Of a DNA stretch of 64,000 nucleotides, positions 54,031-63,007 are shown in pieces. Position 1 is the stretch's first letter; each line of letters opens with the position of its first letter. The translations under genes were made by a program, and so were the position numbers. The notes beneath the pieces were generated by a model. That model was not told the origin of the DNA. It made no database searches and saw only the letters and a program-made list of their open reading frames with translations. Source of the DNA: Hyphomicrobiales bacterium (GTDB lineage Bacteria > Pseudomonadota > Alphaproteobacteria > Rhizobiales > Rhizobiaceae); NCBI GenBank assembly GCA_900467685.1, contig UBQX01000024.1, positions 41,967-105,966 of the forward strand, in the 5' to 3' direction.

Positions 54031-55710
54031 TTATGGCCTGACGCTCGCGGCATCGAAACGCGGCGGTTGCAGATGGACCGCTGCAGCGGCCTCCTTGAAG
54101 GTCGCGAAATACTCGACCGCCGGCGCCTTCACATGATTGGCCTCGAGAATGGCCCGCGCATCCGGCGATGCGCCGGCGATCAGGACGCGCACACCGCCCT
54201 TGTGCGCCTTGCGCACCGCGCCTTCGATCACGTTGGCTGCGGACGAATCCATGAAGGGCACCGAAGAGCAGTCGAGAATGAAATTCTTGTGCCGGTCGGC
54301 GATGCGGTCGAGCACCGAGGCCACGGTTGCCGCCGCGCCGAAGAAGAAGACGCCCGATATTCGGTAAACCGCGGTGTCCGGGTCCGTCGTGCGGAAGGGT
54401 TTTTCCGGACCTTCCGAATCGTCGGCGAAAAGATCGCCCGGCTGCTCGCTGACCTGGACATGTTTGGCCATGCGCTCGATGAAGAGGAAGGCGCCCAGCA
54501 CGAAGCCGACGAGAATGCCTTCCGTCAGGTCGCGGAAGACGACGACGAGGAAGGTGGCCGAAAGCACGACGGCATCGCCCCAGGACGAGCGGAAGAGGGC
54601 GGCAATCGCCTGCTGCTCGATCATGTTGTAGCAGACGAAGGCGAGCACGCCGGCAAGCGCTGCCAGCGGAATGTATCTGGCGAGCGGTGCGGCGACCAAG
54701 AGGAAGACCAGCAGGAAGACCGCATGCAGCATGCCGGAAACCGGGCTTGTTGCCCCGGCCCGGACATTGGTCGCCGTGCGGGCGATCGTGCCGGTGACGC
54801 AGAAGCCGCCGAAGAGGCCTGACGTGATGTTGGCGACGCCTTGCCCGATCAGTTCCATGGACGAGCGGTGGCGGCGGCCGGACATGCCGTCGGCGACAAC
54901 GGCGGAGAGCAGAGACTCGATCGCACCGAGCAGCGTGAAGGCGATGGCGTCGGGCAAGACCCTGACGATGAGGTCGAGGCTGAACGTCGGCAGTTTCGGC
55001 AGCGGCACGGCATCCGGGATGCCGCCGAAGCGGGTGCCGATCGTTTCGACATTGAGACCGAGCGTTGCCGCCAGCACCGAGGACAGCCCGACCGCGATCA
55101 GCAGGCCCGGCCAGTTCGGCAGGAAGCGCTTGAGCAGCAGAATGACGGCGATGGTCAAGCCCGCAATGGCGGTCGCCTGCGCGCTGATCGTCCCGATGTA
55201 GCCAGAGAGATAGACGAGCTTGTCGACGAGCGGGCCCGGTTCCTTGCCTTGGGTCGTCAGCCCGAAGAGATCGTGGATTTCGCCGGAAAAGATGATGACG
55301 CCGATACCGGCGGTGAAGCCGACAGTGACCGGGTAAGGGATGTACTTGATATATTTGCCGAGCCGCAGGAAACCCGCTGCGATGAGGAACAGGCCGGACA
55401 TCATGGTCGCGAGGATCAGTCCCTCGACGCCGTTGCGGGCGACGCAGGCCGCGACGAGCACGATGAAGGCGCCCGCCGGTCCGCCGATCTGAAACCGGCT
55501 GCCGCCGAGCAGCGACACGACAAAGCCGCCGAAGATCGCCGTATAGAGCCCGCGTTCCGGTGTCACGCCGGAGGAAATCGCGATTGCCATGGAGAGCGGC
55601 AGCGCCACGATCGCCACCGTCAGCCCGGCCAGCGCATCCGCCTTCAGCCGCGACAGATTGTAGCCTTCCTTCAAGACGCTGACGAATTTGGGTTCGAGCC
55701 TGTCTGTCAT
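54031..55710 (-). CDS. SulP-family anion transporter with STAS domain
   Basis: A 559-residue inner-membrane transporter. It has 10-14 hydrophobic helices, including SLLGGSRFQIGGPAGAFIVLVAA and TGTIARTATNVRAGATSPVSGMLHA, the SulP signature. The C-terminal STAS domain (about 430-550) contains FILDCSSVPFMDSSAANVIEG. The substrate could be sulfate, bicarbonate or a dicarboxylate. The start at 55710 gives MTDRLEPKF, matching the family; an upstream extension in the same frame is not supported. Confidence 0.9.
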   Translation of the reverse strand: MTDRLEPKFVSVLKEGYNLSRLKADALAGLTVAIVALPLSMAIAISSGVTPERGLYTAIFGGFVVSLLGGSRFQIGGPAGAFIVLVAACVARNGVEGLILATMMSGLFLIAAGFLRLGKYIKYIPYPVTVGFTAGIGVIIFSGEIHDLFGLTTQGKEPGPLVDKLVYLSGYIGTISAQATAIAGLTIAVILLLKRFLPNWPGLLIAVGLSSVLAATLGLNVETIGTRFGGIPDAVPLPKLPTFSLDLIVRVLPDAIAFTLLGAIESLLSAVVADGMSGRRHRSSMELIGQGVANITSGLFGGFCVTGTIARTATNVRAGATSPVSGMLHAVFLLVFLLVAAPLARYIPLAALAGVLAFVCYNMIEQQAIAALFRSSWGDAVVLSATFLVVVFRDLTEGILVGFVLGAFLFIERMAKHVQVSEQPGDLFADDSEGPEKPFRTTDPDTAVYRISGVFFFGAAATVASVLDRIADRHKNFILDCSSVPFMDSSAANVIEGAVRKAHKGGVRVLIAGASPDARAILEANHVKAPAVEYFATFKEAAAAVHLQPPRFDAASVRP

Positions 55711-56053
55711 CGCGGATGCCTGCCTTTTCGATAGGAAAGACGGGCGTGGCGGACCGCCGCCGCGCCTTTGCAGACAGGAGCTTAGACCCAATTTGAGTCG
55801 TTGAGGTATGCAAAAGTGAGGTAGCGTTTTTGAGGGGGAAGGCTGGATGCTGCAGATCCTGAGCTTGCGGCTTGGAGTCATGCAGTTTTGCACTGGTCAG
55901 TTTCCAGATCTCTCTCTCCGTCGACCGCGCAAGCGAATGATGAAGGGGGAGGCCCGCCAGTCCCTACAGAGCCTTTCGCGCCTCAATCACCACAACTCTG
56001 GCCTTCCTGCCGCATTTCCGCTAAAGCGGGCGCAAGTTGAAGGAAGAACAAGA
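55711..56053. other. Divergent intergenic region of SulP and rluC
   Basis: 343 bases between two divergent genes. Nothing firm is visible: no repeat, no RNA-like fold and no ORF of interest. The frame upstream of rluC is open but has no start signal. Confidence 0.4.
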
Positions 56054-57049
56054 ATGGCTGGCATTGAACATAGGGACGTGAGCGAGGACGAGGCCGGGAT
56101 GCGGCTCGACCGGTGGTTCAAGGTCCATTATCCGGGACTCGGGTTTGGCGCGCTGCAGAAGCTGCTCCGCTCCGGCCAGGTCCGCGTTGACGGCGGCCGG
56201 GTGAAGTCGGATACGCGCGTGCAGGCCGGCCAGAAGGTTCGCATCCCGCCGATGGATATCGACGCCAAGGGTGAGGAGCGCACGGGCGCGCCGTCCGGCA
56301 AGGAACTCAAGCATTCCGGCGACGCCGAGCTTCTGTCCCGCATGCTCCTGCATGAGGACGACAAGGTTTTCGTGCTCAACAAGCCGGCGGGCCTTGCCGT
56401 TCAGGGCGGTTCGGGTCTGACGCGCCATATCGACAAGATGCTGGAAGCCTGGACCAGCAAGAAGGGCGAGAAGCCGCGCCTCGTCCATCGCCTCGACCGC
56501 GACACCTCCGGCGTTCTCGTCGTTGCTCGGACCCGTGGTGCTGCCCAGAAGCTGACGGCGGCGTTTCGCGAGCGCGACACCAAGAAGACCTATTGGGCGC
56601 TGGTGAGCGGCGTTCCGCGCCAGCGCGAAGGCCGCATCTCGACGTGGCTCGTGAAGGAGGAGACACCGGATGGTGACCGCATGCGCGTCACCAAGCACGG
56701 CGAGGACGGGGCAGATCACGCCGTCTCCTATTACCGCGTGCTCGAACAGGCGGCGCAGAACCTCGCCTGGCTGGAAATGGAGCCCTATACCGGCCGCACC
56801 CACCAGCTGCGTGTTCACGCCGCCCATATCGGCCACCCGATCATCGGCGACCCGAAATATTTCCAGGCCGATCTCAATTGGACCTTCCCCGGCGGTGTCC
56901 AGAACCGGCTGCATCTTCATGCCCGCCACATCGACATTCCGCATCCCTCCGGCGGACGGCTGAAGGTAACCGCGCCGTTGTCACCCCATATGGTGCAGAC
57001 CTGGAACCTGCTGGGCTTCGACCTGAACGGGCCGGACTACGGCGAATGA
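56054..57049 (+). CDS. rluC: Ribosomal large subunit pseudouridine synthase (RluC-like)
   Basis: A 331-residue enzyme that modifies uridines in 23S rRNA. The S4-like N-terminal domain (MRLDRWFKVHYPGLGFGALQKLLRSGQVRVDG) is followed by the catalytic RLVHRLDRDTSGVLVVART, with the catalytic Asp in HRLDRDTSG, and the closing motif EPYTGRTHQLRVHAAHIGHPIIGD. The specific target is inferred: RluC acts at positions 955/2504/2580 in E. coli numbering, but RluD-like enzymes are similar. The HAD gene overlaps its stop codon by four bases. Confidence 0.92.
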   Translation: MAGIEHRDVSEDEAGMRLDRWFKVHYPGLGFGALQKLLRSGQVRVDGGRVKSDTRVQAGQKVRIPPMDIDAKGEERTGAPSGKELKHSGDAELLSRMLLHEDDKVFVLNKPAGLAVQGGSGLTRHIDKMLEAWTSKKGEKPRLVHRLDRDTSGVLVVARTRGAAQKLTAAFRERDTKKTYWALVSGVPRQREGRISTWLVKEETPDGDRMRVTKHGEDGADHAVSYYRVLEQAAQNLAWLEMEPYTGRTHQLRVHAAHIGHPIIGDPKYFQADLNWTFPGGVQNRLHLHARHIDIPHPSGGRLKVTAPLSPHMVQTWNLLGFDLNGPDYGE

Positions 57050-57708
57050 AACTCGTTCTCTTCGATTGCGACGGCACGCTGGTCGACAGCGGGCATCTGA
57101 TTCACGAGGTCATGGTGCGCACCTTCCGGCATTTCGAGCTGGAAGAGCCGCAGGCCGCGGCCACCCATTCGATCATAGGCCTGACGCTGGACAGCGCGAT
57201 TGCCCGGATGCGCGGTCTCGACGTGGTGGACGCGCAGGCCACGGCCATGATGGCGCATTACAAGTCGATCTTCGCGGCGACGCGGCTGGACGCTGGCTTC
57301 CAGGAGCCGCTTTATCCCGGCATTGCCGGCGTGATTGCCGAGCTTGCGCGGCAGGAGGACCTGATCCTCGGCGCCGTTACCGGCAAGTCGCGGCGCGGTC
57401 TCAATCTGGTCTGCGAGACGCATGGCTGGACGGAAACCTTCTTCGTCGCCCGCACCGCCGACGATTGTCCCTCGAAGCCGCATCCGGCCATGGTGCTGGA
57501 ATGCTGCGACACGACGGGAATTTCGCCCGCCGACACCATTGTCATCGGCGACAGCATTTACGATATGGAGATGGCGAAGGCGGCGGGTGCTCATGCGCTC
57601 GGCGTATCCTGGGGCTATGGCGCGGTCGAAGATCTGAAGCGTTCCGGCGCGGACCGCATCGCCGACGCCACCACCGACATTCCCTTGCTCATCCGTCAAT
57701 TCGGGTAA
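57046..57708 (+). CDS. HAD-superfamily hydrolase
   Basis: A 220-residue phosphatase-like protein. It begins MKLVLFDCDGTLVDSGHL with HAD motif I (DxDGT), then LGAVTGKSRRGL (motif II), KPHPAMVLECCD (motif III Lys) and VIGDSIYDMEMAKAAG (motif IV). It resembles phosphoglycolate phosphatase-type HADs. The start overlaps the rluC stop codon (ATGA), so the two are translationally coupled. The substrate is unknown. Confidence 0.9.
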   Translation: MKLVLFDCDGTLVDSGHLIHEVMVRTFRHFELEEPQAAATHSIIGLTLDSAIARMRGLDVVDAQATAMMAHYKSIFAATRLDAGFQEPLYPGIAGVIAELARQEDLILGAVTGKSRRGLNLVCETHGWTETFFVARTADDCPSKPHPAMVLECCDTTGISPADTIVIGDSIYDMEMAKAAGAHALGVSWGYGAVEDLKRSGADRIADATTDIPLLIRQFG

Positions 57709-57714
57709 CAGACC

Positions 57715-58500
57715 ATGCGAGATATCCTGACCGACCTCAACGATGCGTTTCTCTCCGATCCGGACCCGGTGCGCCGTGCCCAGATCCAGATGAAGGCGCC
57801 GCTGCCGAAGCGCTTCTATGAAGCCGTCAGCGTGGGCGAAGACGGCGAGGGTGGTTTCTCGGTCCTGCTCGACGGCAAGACGGTGCGCACACCCTCCAAG
57901 GCGAAGCTCTCCGTGCCGACACAGGCTGCCGCCGACATGGTCGCAGCAGAATGGGCGGCGCAGAAGGATGTGATCAGCCCGCTGACGATGCCAGTCACGC
58001 GCCTGGTGAACACGGTTCTCGATGGCGTCGCGATCGACCCGCAAGCCGTGTTCGAGGACATCCTTCGCTACTCCTCCAGCGATCTCCTCTGCTACCGTGC
58101 GGACGCGCCGCAAAAGCTTGTCGATCTTCAGGCGGACGCCTGGGATCCGATCCTCGGCTGGGCCTCCGACCGTCTCGGGGCGCGTTTCATCCTGGCCGAA
58201 GGTGTCATGCATCAGGAACAACCGCGTGAGGCGATCGCTGCCTTTGGCGCGGGCCTGAAACGCCACGACGACGCCTTCCGTCTCGCCTGTCTCCACACGG
58301 TGACGACACTGACCGGCTCGGCGCTCCTGGCGCTGGCCTTCGCCGAACAGGTTGCCGATGCCGACGAAGTCTGGCGGCTTGCCCATGTCGACGAGGACTG
58401 GCAGATCAGTCAGTGGGGTGACGACGAAGAGGCCATCCGCCGCCGCGCCGCGCGCAAGGTCGATCTCGACGCAGCCTGCGGATTGTTCCGGGTTCTTTGA
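57715..58500 (+). CDS. ATP12 family F1-ATPase assembly chaperone
   Basis: A 261-residue protein of the ATP12 family. It has PLPKRFYEAVSV, FSVLLDGKTVRTPSKAKLSVPTQAAADMVAAEWAAQ and ITSPLTM-like PLTMPVTRLVNTVLDGV, followed by the helical DILRYSSSDLLCYRA. In mitochondria ATP12 helps assemble the alpha subunit of F1-ATPase; bacterial homologues occur in alphaproteobacteria. It starts six bases after the HAD stop and is the last gene in the rluC-HAD-ATP12 run. Confidence 0.92.
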   Translation: MRDILTDLNDAFLSDPDPVRRAQIQMKAPLPKRFYEAVSVGEDGEGGFSVLLDGKTVRTPSKAKLSVPTQAAADMVAAEWAAQKDVISPLTMPVTRLVNTVLDGVAIDPQAVFEDILRYSSSDLLCYRADAPQKLVDLQADAWDPILGWASDRLGARFILAEGVMHQEQPREAIAAFGAGLKRHDDAFRLACLHTVTTLTGSALLALAFAEQVADADEVWRLAHVDEDWQISQWGDDEEAIRRRAARKVDLDAACGLFRVL

Positions 58501-58632
58501 GCCGACGACCGAAACTGTGGATGGCGCGGTGGATAACCTCCGCGTCCTGTTCTTTTTCCCTTTCGCCCCATTTAGGGTAAACTGTCTGCTAATAATTATC
58601 GTGTCTGGCAGATGTGTTGAACGGGGATGAAA

Positions 58633-59517
58633 ATGGCTCAGCCAAATGTAGCGCGTGAACCGTCTATGGAAGAAATCCTGGCGTCGATCCGCCGGATCAT
58701 CGAGAACAACGATCCTGTTGAAAGCATTGATAATGCTTCTTATTCGGCGCCTCAGCAGAGCGAGCCCGAAATCATCGAGCTGACCATCGACGACGATATC
58801 GCGATGATGGCGGCAGATTCTGTTTCGTCGGCACCTCTCGTTCAGCCTGCCGAATCAGTTGCCCTGCCTCGTGCGCCGGAGCGCGTCGAACAGCCTGCGG
58901 CTCGTCCGATGTCGCTTGCCGACGTCGCAGCGCGCGTCAAGGCTGCTTCCGAGCGTCGTGCACCCGCAGCACCTGCCAATGACACGGAGCGTCAGGTTCA
59001 GGTCGCGCCCGCAGCCCTGGTGACGGAGGTGGCCGAAGAGCCGGTGGCGACATTCACCGCCGCTGCTGCGGTATCTTCTCCCGTCGCCATACAGGATGCC
59101 CCGCCGGTCTCCATCGAGCCAGTCCAAGCCTATCACGAACAGGCCTATCACGAAGAGGAGGCTGTCGTGGATCGCTACGAATTCGCCAACCCCATGTCGG
59201 AACCTGTCGCCGAGGCGCATGAAGAGCCGAGCGCCATCGACCTCGATCCGATCGAGCGTTTTGCCGTTCAGATCGGCAATGAGATCGCTGCTGCCGTCCC
59301 GGCCCAGCTTCTCTCTCCCACGACGGAAGAGAAGGTGTCGCGTTCGTTCGAAGAGCTGGCCGATGCGCTCGGCGGTTCGACGCGTTCGCTGGACGAGATT
59401 GCGGAAGAGATGCTGAAGCCCATGCTTCAGGAATGGCTCGACGACAATCTGCCGACGCTGGTCGAGCGGCTTGTTCGCGAAGAGATCGAGCGCGTCGCGC
59501 GCGGCCCCCGCCGCTGA
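58633..59517 (+). CDS. popZ: Polar organizing protein PopZ (DUF2497)
   Basis: A 294-residue protein with PopZ architecture: a short N-terminal amphipathic helix with PSMEEILASIRRIIE, a long acidic and Pro/Ala-rich linker (about 40-220), and a C-terminal oligomerisation region with LDEIAEEMLKPMLQEWLDDNLPTLVERLVREEIERVA. PopZ forms condensate-like hubs at the growth pole in Rhizobiales. The ATG at 58633 has GGGG eight bases upstream, while the ATG at 58627 has none. In some relatives popZ adjoins valS; here it is followed by a divergent patatin-like gene. Confidence 0.9.
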   Translation: MAQPNVAREPSMEEILASIRRIIENNDPVESIDNASYSAPQQSEPEIIELTIDDDIAMMAADSVSSAPLVQPAESVALPRAPERVEQPAARPMSLADVAARVKAASERRAPAAPANDTERQVQVAPAALVTEVAEEPVATFTAAAAVSSPVAIQDAPPVSIEPVQAYHEQAYHEEEAVVDRYEFANPMSEPVAEAHEEPSAIDLDPIERFAVQIGNEIAAAVPAQLLSPTTEEKVSRSFEELADALGGSTRSLDEIAEEMLKPMLQEWLDDNLPTLVERLVREEIERVARGPRR

Positions 59518-59538
59518 TTTGCCGATACGGTTGAGGGA

Positions 59539-60507
59539 TCAGCGCAGCAGGACATCCTGCATGCGCTTGATCTCGCCGATCTTGACCTTGGCTTCCTGAT
59601 AGCCACGGTCGATCGCTTCGCCGGCGCGGTGGAATTCCGACAGGCCGATATCGGCAAGCCGTGGCTGAAGCGACAGGTCCGGCGGATCGCCGGCGAGCCT
59701 TGCCCGCGAGATGCGGTCCTGGATGATATTGAAGGCCTCCACCATCACGGACGTCACGCCGTGGCGCCGCTCCTTGTCCGGATTGTCCTGCATGTCGCGA
59801 TACGTCACCGGCTGGTGAGCGGCGGTATGCTTGATGACGGCGGAACGGCCGTAGAGGTCGTAGTGGAGATTGACGGCCACGACGAGCTGCTGCTCGTAGG
59901 CGCGGCAGACGGAGACGGGCACGGGATTGACCAGCGCACCGTCAACCAGCGCCCTGCCGTTGCAGATGATCGGTTCGAAGATGCCGGGGAGGGCGTAGGA
60001 TGCGCGGATGCCGGTGATCAGCGAGCCGGAATGCATCCACACCTCGTGTCCCGTCTTGAGCTCCGTCGCGACCGCCACGAAGGGACGGTCGAGATCGTCG
60101 ATCGACAGGCCTTCCAGATGTTCCTGCATGCGCTTGGTCAGGCGCAGCCCGCCGAGCAGGCCGCCGCCGCCGATGGTGAAGTCGAGGAAGGCGGCGATGC
60201 GGCGCATGGTGAGCGAGCGGGCGAAGTTTTCGAGTTCATCGAGCTTGCCGGCGAGATAGCAGCCGCCGACGAGCGCGCCGATGGAGGTGCCGGCGACCAT
60301 GCCGATCTTGATGCCTTCTTCGTCCAGCGCGCGCAGCACGCCGATATGGGCCCACCCGCGCGCCGCGCCGCCGCCAAGGGCGAGCGCAATGCGGGGTTCG
60401 GGGCGCTTCGGTTCGGGAATGAGAGGTGTCGAGGGGATGTCAGGAGTCAGGGCCTTGTCGGCCTGCAACTGGTTGGCGTTGTCGCGTTTCAAACTCCAGT
60501 TCAGCAT
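59539..60507 (-). CDS. Patatin-like phospholipase family protein (RssA-like)
   Basis: A 322-residue protein with a patatin domain. It has the oxyanion loop GGGAARGWAHIGVLRAL, the nucleophile elbow VAGTSIGALVG and the Ser-Asp dyad Asp in LVDGALVNPVP. It starts with LNWSLKRDNAN and the segment before the patatin domain is charged. GGGGAG lies five bases before the ATG at 60507. It resembles RssA and similar bacterial patatins, probably lipid acyl hydrolases, with no assigned substrate. It is convergent with popZ. Confidence 0.9.
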   Translation of the reverse strand: MLNWSLKRDNANQLQADKALTPDIPSTPLIPEPKRPEPRIALALGGGAARGWAHIGVLRALDEEGIKIGMVAGTSIGALVGGCYLAGKLDELENFARSLTMRRIAAFLDFTIGGGGLLGGLRLTKRMQEHLEGLSIDDLDRPFVAVATELKTGHEVWMHSGSLITGIRASYALPGIFEPIICNGRALVDGALVNPVPVSVCRAYEQQLVVAVNLHYDLYGRSAVIKHTAAHQPVTYRDMQDNPDKERRHGVTSVMVEAFNIIQDRISRARLAGDPPDLSLQPRLADIGLSEFHRAGEAIDRGYQEAKVKIGEIKRMQDVLLR

Positions 60508-60616
60508 GATACTCCCCTTACAGCGCTGAACGTTCACCGTTCCATCACATTAGGCGCGCCCAGGACTTTCCAAACCGTAAACGCATGAAGTACCTGTCTC
60601 GTTTCAAGGCATATGC

Positions 60617-61069
60617 CTAATTTTTGTTATATATGTCCGCAGGGTCGAAATGGCGATGGTGATCGGTGATTTCAACCACCGCTCGGCCGTCCTCGGTCCT
60701 TGCGACACGGTAGAAGCACGAACGCCGGCCAGTGTGGCAGGCGGCGTCGTGGCCTGCGACCTCGACCTTGAGCCAGACCGCGTCCTGATCGCAATCGGTG
60801 CGCAGTTCCTTGACCGTCTGGAGATTGCCAGAGGTCTCGCCCTTTTTCCAAATCATGTTTCGCGAGCGGCTGTAATAATGCGCGATGCCGGTTTCGAGCG
60901 TCAGCGCCAGCGCCTCGTCGTTCATGTGCGCGACCATGAGGAGTTCGCCGTCGCGCGCATCCGTCACGACGGCCGTAATGAGGCCGTCGCGGTCGAACTT
61001 CGGGGTGAAGGCGCCATCGCCTTCCAGTTCCGCCTTATCCGAGGGTGGCGGAGGGAATGTCAGGGACAT
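60617..61069 (-). CDS. hisI: Phosphoribosyl-AMP cyclohydrolase HisI
   Basis: A 150-residue enzyme of histidine biosynthesis that opens the adenine ring of phosphoribosyl-AMP. It has [19 protein letters not shown], [23 protein letters not shown] and the zinc motif [12 protein letters not shown] with [11 protein letters not shown]. The zinc-ligand Cys residues lie in TDCDQD and in ACHTGRRSC. It begins four bases after the folE stop codon, so folE and hisI probably form an operon, though their pathways differ. Confidence 0.95.
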   Translation of the reverse strand: MSLTFPPPPSDKAELEGDGAFTPKFDRDGLITAVVTDARDGELLMVAHMNDEALALTLETGIAHYYSRSRNMIWKKGETSGNLQTVKELRTDCDQDAVWLKVEVAGHDAACHTGRRSCFYRVARTEDGRAVVEITDHHRHFDPADIYNKN

Positions 61070-61074
61070 GACGC

Positions 61075-61692
61075 TTATTTCCGGCCGTAGAGCATGGTCA
61101 TGAAGCGGGCCTGCAGGGCCGCATCGGTCTTGAAGTCGCCGGTGAAGGTCGTGGTCAGCGTCGTCGAGCCCTGCTTCTTGATGCCGCGCATGGACATACA
61201 CATGTGCTCGGCATCGATCATGACAGCCACGCCCTTCGGCGCCAGCGTCGTGTCGATGGCGGAGGCGATCTGCGCCGTCATCGATTCCTGCGTCTGCAGG
61301 CGACGGGCGAAGATATCGACCACGCGGGCGACCTTGGAGAGGCCAAGCACGCGACCATCCGGCATATAGGCGACATGCGCCTTGCCGATGATCGGCACCA
61401 TGTGGTGTTCGCAATGCGAGAAGAAAGGGATGTCGGCGACCAGCACCATGTCGTCATAGCCCGCCACTTCCTCGAAGGTGCGGCCCAGAACCTCGACCGG
61501 GTCCTCGTCATAGCCGCCGAAGAGTTCCTTGTAGGCCTTGGCTACGCGCTTCGGCGTATCGAGCAGGCCCTCGCGGGTCGGGTCTTCGCCGGCCCAGGCG
61601 AGCAGCGTGCGGACGGCGTCTTCGGCGTCCTTCTGGCTCGGGCGATTGGCTTCGGTGTTGGCGGAAACGATCCGTGTTACAATTGCGTCCAT
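61075..61692 (-). CDS. folE: GTP cyclohydrolase I FolE
   Basis: A 205-residue enzyme that converts GTP to dihydroneopterin triphosphate, the first step of folate and tetrahydropterin synthesis. It has [23 protein letters not shown] (zinc Cys and His), [13 protein letters not shown] and [16 protein letters not shown] (second zinc Cys). The ATG at 61692 has AGGAGG about six bases upstream; the in-frame extension to 61791 is not supported. hisI follows five bases later. Confidence 0.96.
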   Translation of the reverse strand: MDAIVTRIVSANTEANRPSQKDAEDAVRTLLAWAGEDPTREGLLDTPKRVAKAYKELFGGYDEDPVEVLGRTFEEVAGYDDMVLVADIPFFSHCEHHMVPIIGKAHVAYMPDGRVLGLSKVARVVDIFARRLQTQESMTAQIASAIDTTLAPKGVAVMIDAEHMCMSMRGIKKQGSTTLTTTFTGDFKTDAALQARFMTMLYGRK

Positions 61693-61970
61693 TCTGGCCT
61701 CCTGACCTGCCTCGGTGCGAGCACAGGCCGTTTTGGTTCGGACCGCCAGACCGGCACGCAGAACCTTCCTTGGAAGGGCTCTTGACGCCATGGCGGGCTC
61801 CGGGGCTTTCGATCCGCCTTCAAGGGGCGGTCTCCGGCACGGTTTCCCATATTAGCGGAATTGTTCCCGGAAAAAGAGAACGCATCCGCCAAACTCTGAT
61901 CCATTTACGCACGAAGATTTCAAACGGATGTGTACGCTCGAAAAATTCGCCGTAAAAATCGGAGAGAAAA

Positions 61971-62000
61971 GGCGCTGTTTTGCAGCTTGCAAAACGCGCC
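61971..62000. promoter_or_regulatory. Long inverted repeat between folE and the scaffold gene
   Basis: GGCGC-T-GTTTTGCA, spacer GCT, TGCAAAAC-GCGCC: 13 pairs with one bulge, in the control region shared by the two divergent genes. It could be an operator for a dimeric regulator, or a hairpin early in one transcript. No matching known operator (iron box, for example) is recognised. Confidence 0.45.
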
Positions 62001-62105
62001 TCCATCCACGACATAAGATATAGTAAGTTTGCAGCCTCTGGAAAGAGGCAATCGGTCAGCTTTCGGCAGCATCCGCCGCGCTGACATCTCATCCGGTTCA
62101 AGGCC

Positions 62106-62552
62106 ATGATCGACGACATCTACAATGCCCGTATTCTCGACTTCGCCGGCAACATTCCGCGCCTCGGCAGCCTTGAGGATGCGGATGCGACAGCGATGGC
62201 GCATTCCAAGCTCTGCGGCTCCAAGGTGCGCGTCTTTCTGAAGCTGGAGGATGGTCATGTCTCCGATTTCTCCCATGACGTGAAGGCCTGCGCGCTGGGT
62301 CAGGCCTCATCCTCCATCATGGCCCGCCATGTTGTGGGCGCGACACCCGACGAGCTGCGCCAGGCGAAGGCCGACATGCTGGCCATGCTGAAGGCAGACG
62401 GCGAGGGGCCTTCGGGCCGCTTCGAGGACATGCGGTTCCTCAAGCCCGTCAAGGACTACAAGGCCCGCCACGCCTCCACCATGCTCACCTTCGACGCCGT
62501 CTGCGACTGTCTCGACCAGATCGAGGCGGGCGCGAAGGTGGCGGCGGGGTGA
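62106..62552 (+). CDS. IscU/NifU-type iron-sulfur cluster scaffold protein
   Basis: A 148-residue NifU N-terminal-like protein. It has the three conserved Cys in the usual order: HSKLCGSKVRVFLKLEDG, DVKACALGQASSSIMARHV, and VCDCLDQIEAG near the end. This form lies near folE in many Rhizobiales and is probably an assembly scaffold or zinc-type SufU relative. The ATG has AAGG immediately upstream. It is divergent from folE, with the inverted repeat at 61971-62000 between them. Confidence 0.88.
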   Translation: MIDDIYNARILDFAGNIPRLGSLEDADATAMAHSKLCGSKVRVFLKLEDGHVSDFSHDVKACALGQASSSIMARHVVGATPDELRQAKADMLAMLKADGEGPSGRFEDMRFLKPVKDYKARHASTMLTFDAVCDCLDQIEAGAKVAAG

Positions 62553-62582
62553 GGGTGTGCATTCTTTGCCGCTGGTCATAAA

Positions 62583-62625
62583 GTCCCCCTCTGGCCTGCC
62601 GGCCATCTCCCCCACAAGGGGGGAG
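62583..62625. repeat. Short palindromic repeat before yidD
   Basis: GGCCTGCCGGCC and CTCCCCCACAAGGGGGGAG, two adjoining hairpins common in rhizobial intergenic repeats. The right arm ends GGGGGGAG about eight bases before the yidD start codon and appears to be its ribosome binding site. Confidence 0.6.
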
Positions 62626-62632
62626 ACGACTC

Positions 62633-62992
62633 GTGGCGCGCTTTCCGATGTGTGCTGACCATCACCACCATCCCCGTTCCCGCAACTGGCAGGGCGCGTT
62701 TCCCAAGACACCCGGCCGGCTTCTCGGCCTTGCGCTGATCCGTGCCTATCAGCTCACGCTCTCCTCGCTCATCGGCCAGTCCTGCCGCCATTCGCCGACC
62801 TGTTCGGAATATGGCTATGAGGCAGTCGCCCGGCATGGGCTGTGGAAGGGTTCGTTCATGGCGCTGTTTCGGTTCATGCGCTGCGGACCGGGCGGCACCT
62901 GGGGGTACGATCCTGTGCCGGAAGTGCTGGAGCGCCGGTTTGTCTGGTGGGCGCCGTGGCGGCTTTGGGGTGTTTCGCGGCCGGAGCATTAG
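62633..62992 (+). CDS. yidD: Membrane protein insertion efficiency factor YidD
   Basis: A 119-residue protein, with the YidD signature RAYQLTLSSLIGQSCRHSPTCSEYGYEAVARHG, then LFRFMRCGPGGTWGYDPVPE. YidD supports insertion of inner-membrane proteins by YidC, although yidC is not nearby here. The N-terminal extension has a His-rich patch (CADHHHHP). The start is GTG at 62633 with GGGGAG within the preceding repeat; ATG 62648 is an alternative. Confidence 0.9.
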   Translation: MARFPMCADHHHHPRSRNWQGAFPKTPGRLLGLALIRAYQLTLSSLIGQSCRHSPTCSEYGYEAVARHGLWKGSFMALFRFMRCGPGGTWGYDPVPEVLERRFVWWAPWRLWGVSRPEH

Positions 62993-63007
62993 CGTCACAG
63001 GATGCGG

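Noticed and set aside
53498..55813. 771-codon minus-strand reading that joins the YaiI-like gene to a frame over SulP
   Set aside because: Only the part after 53974 matches a family; the upstream portion is the SulP gene in another frame, so this is not a fusion.
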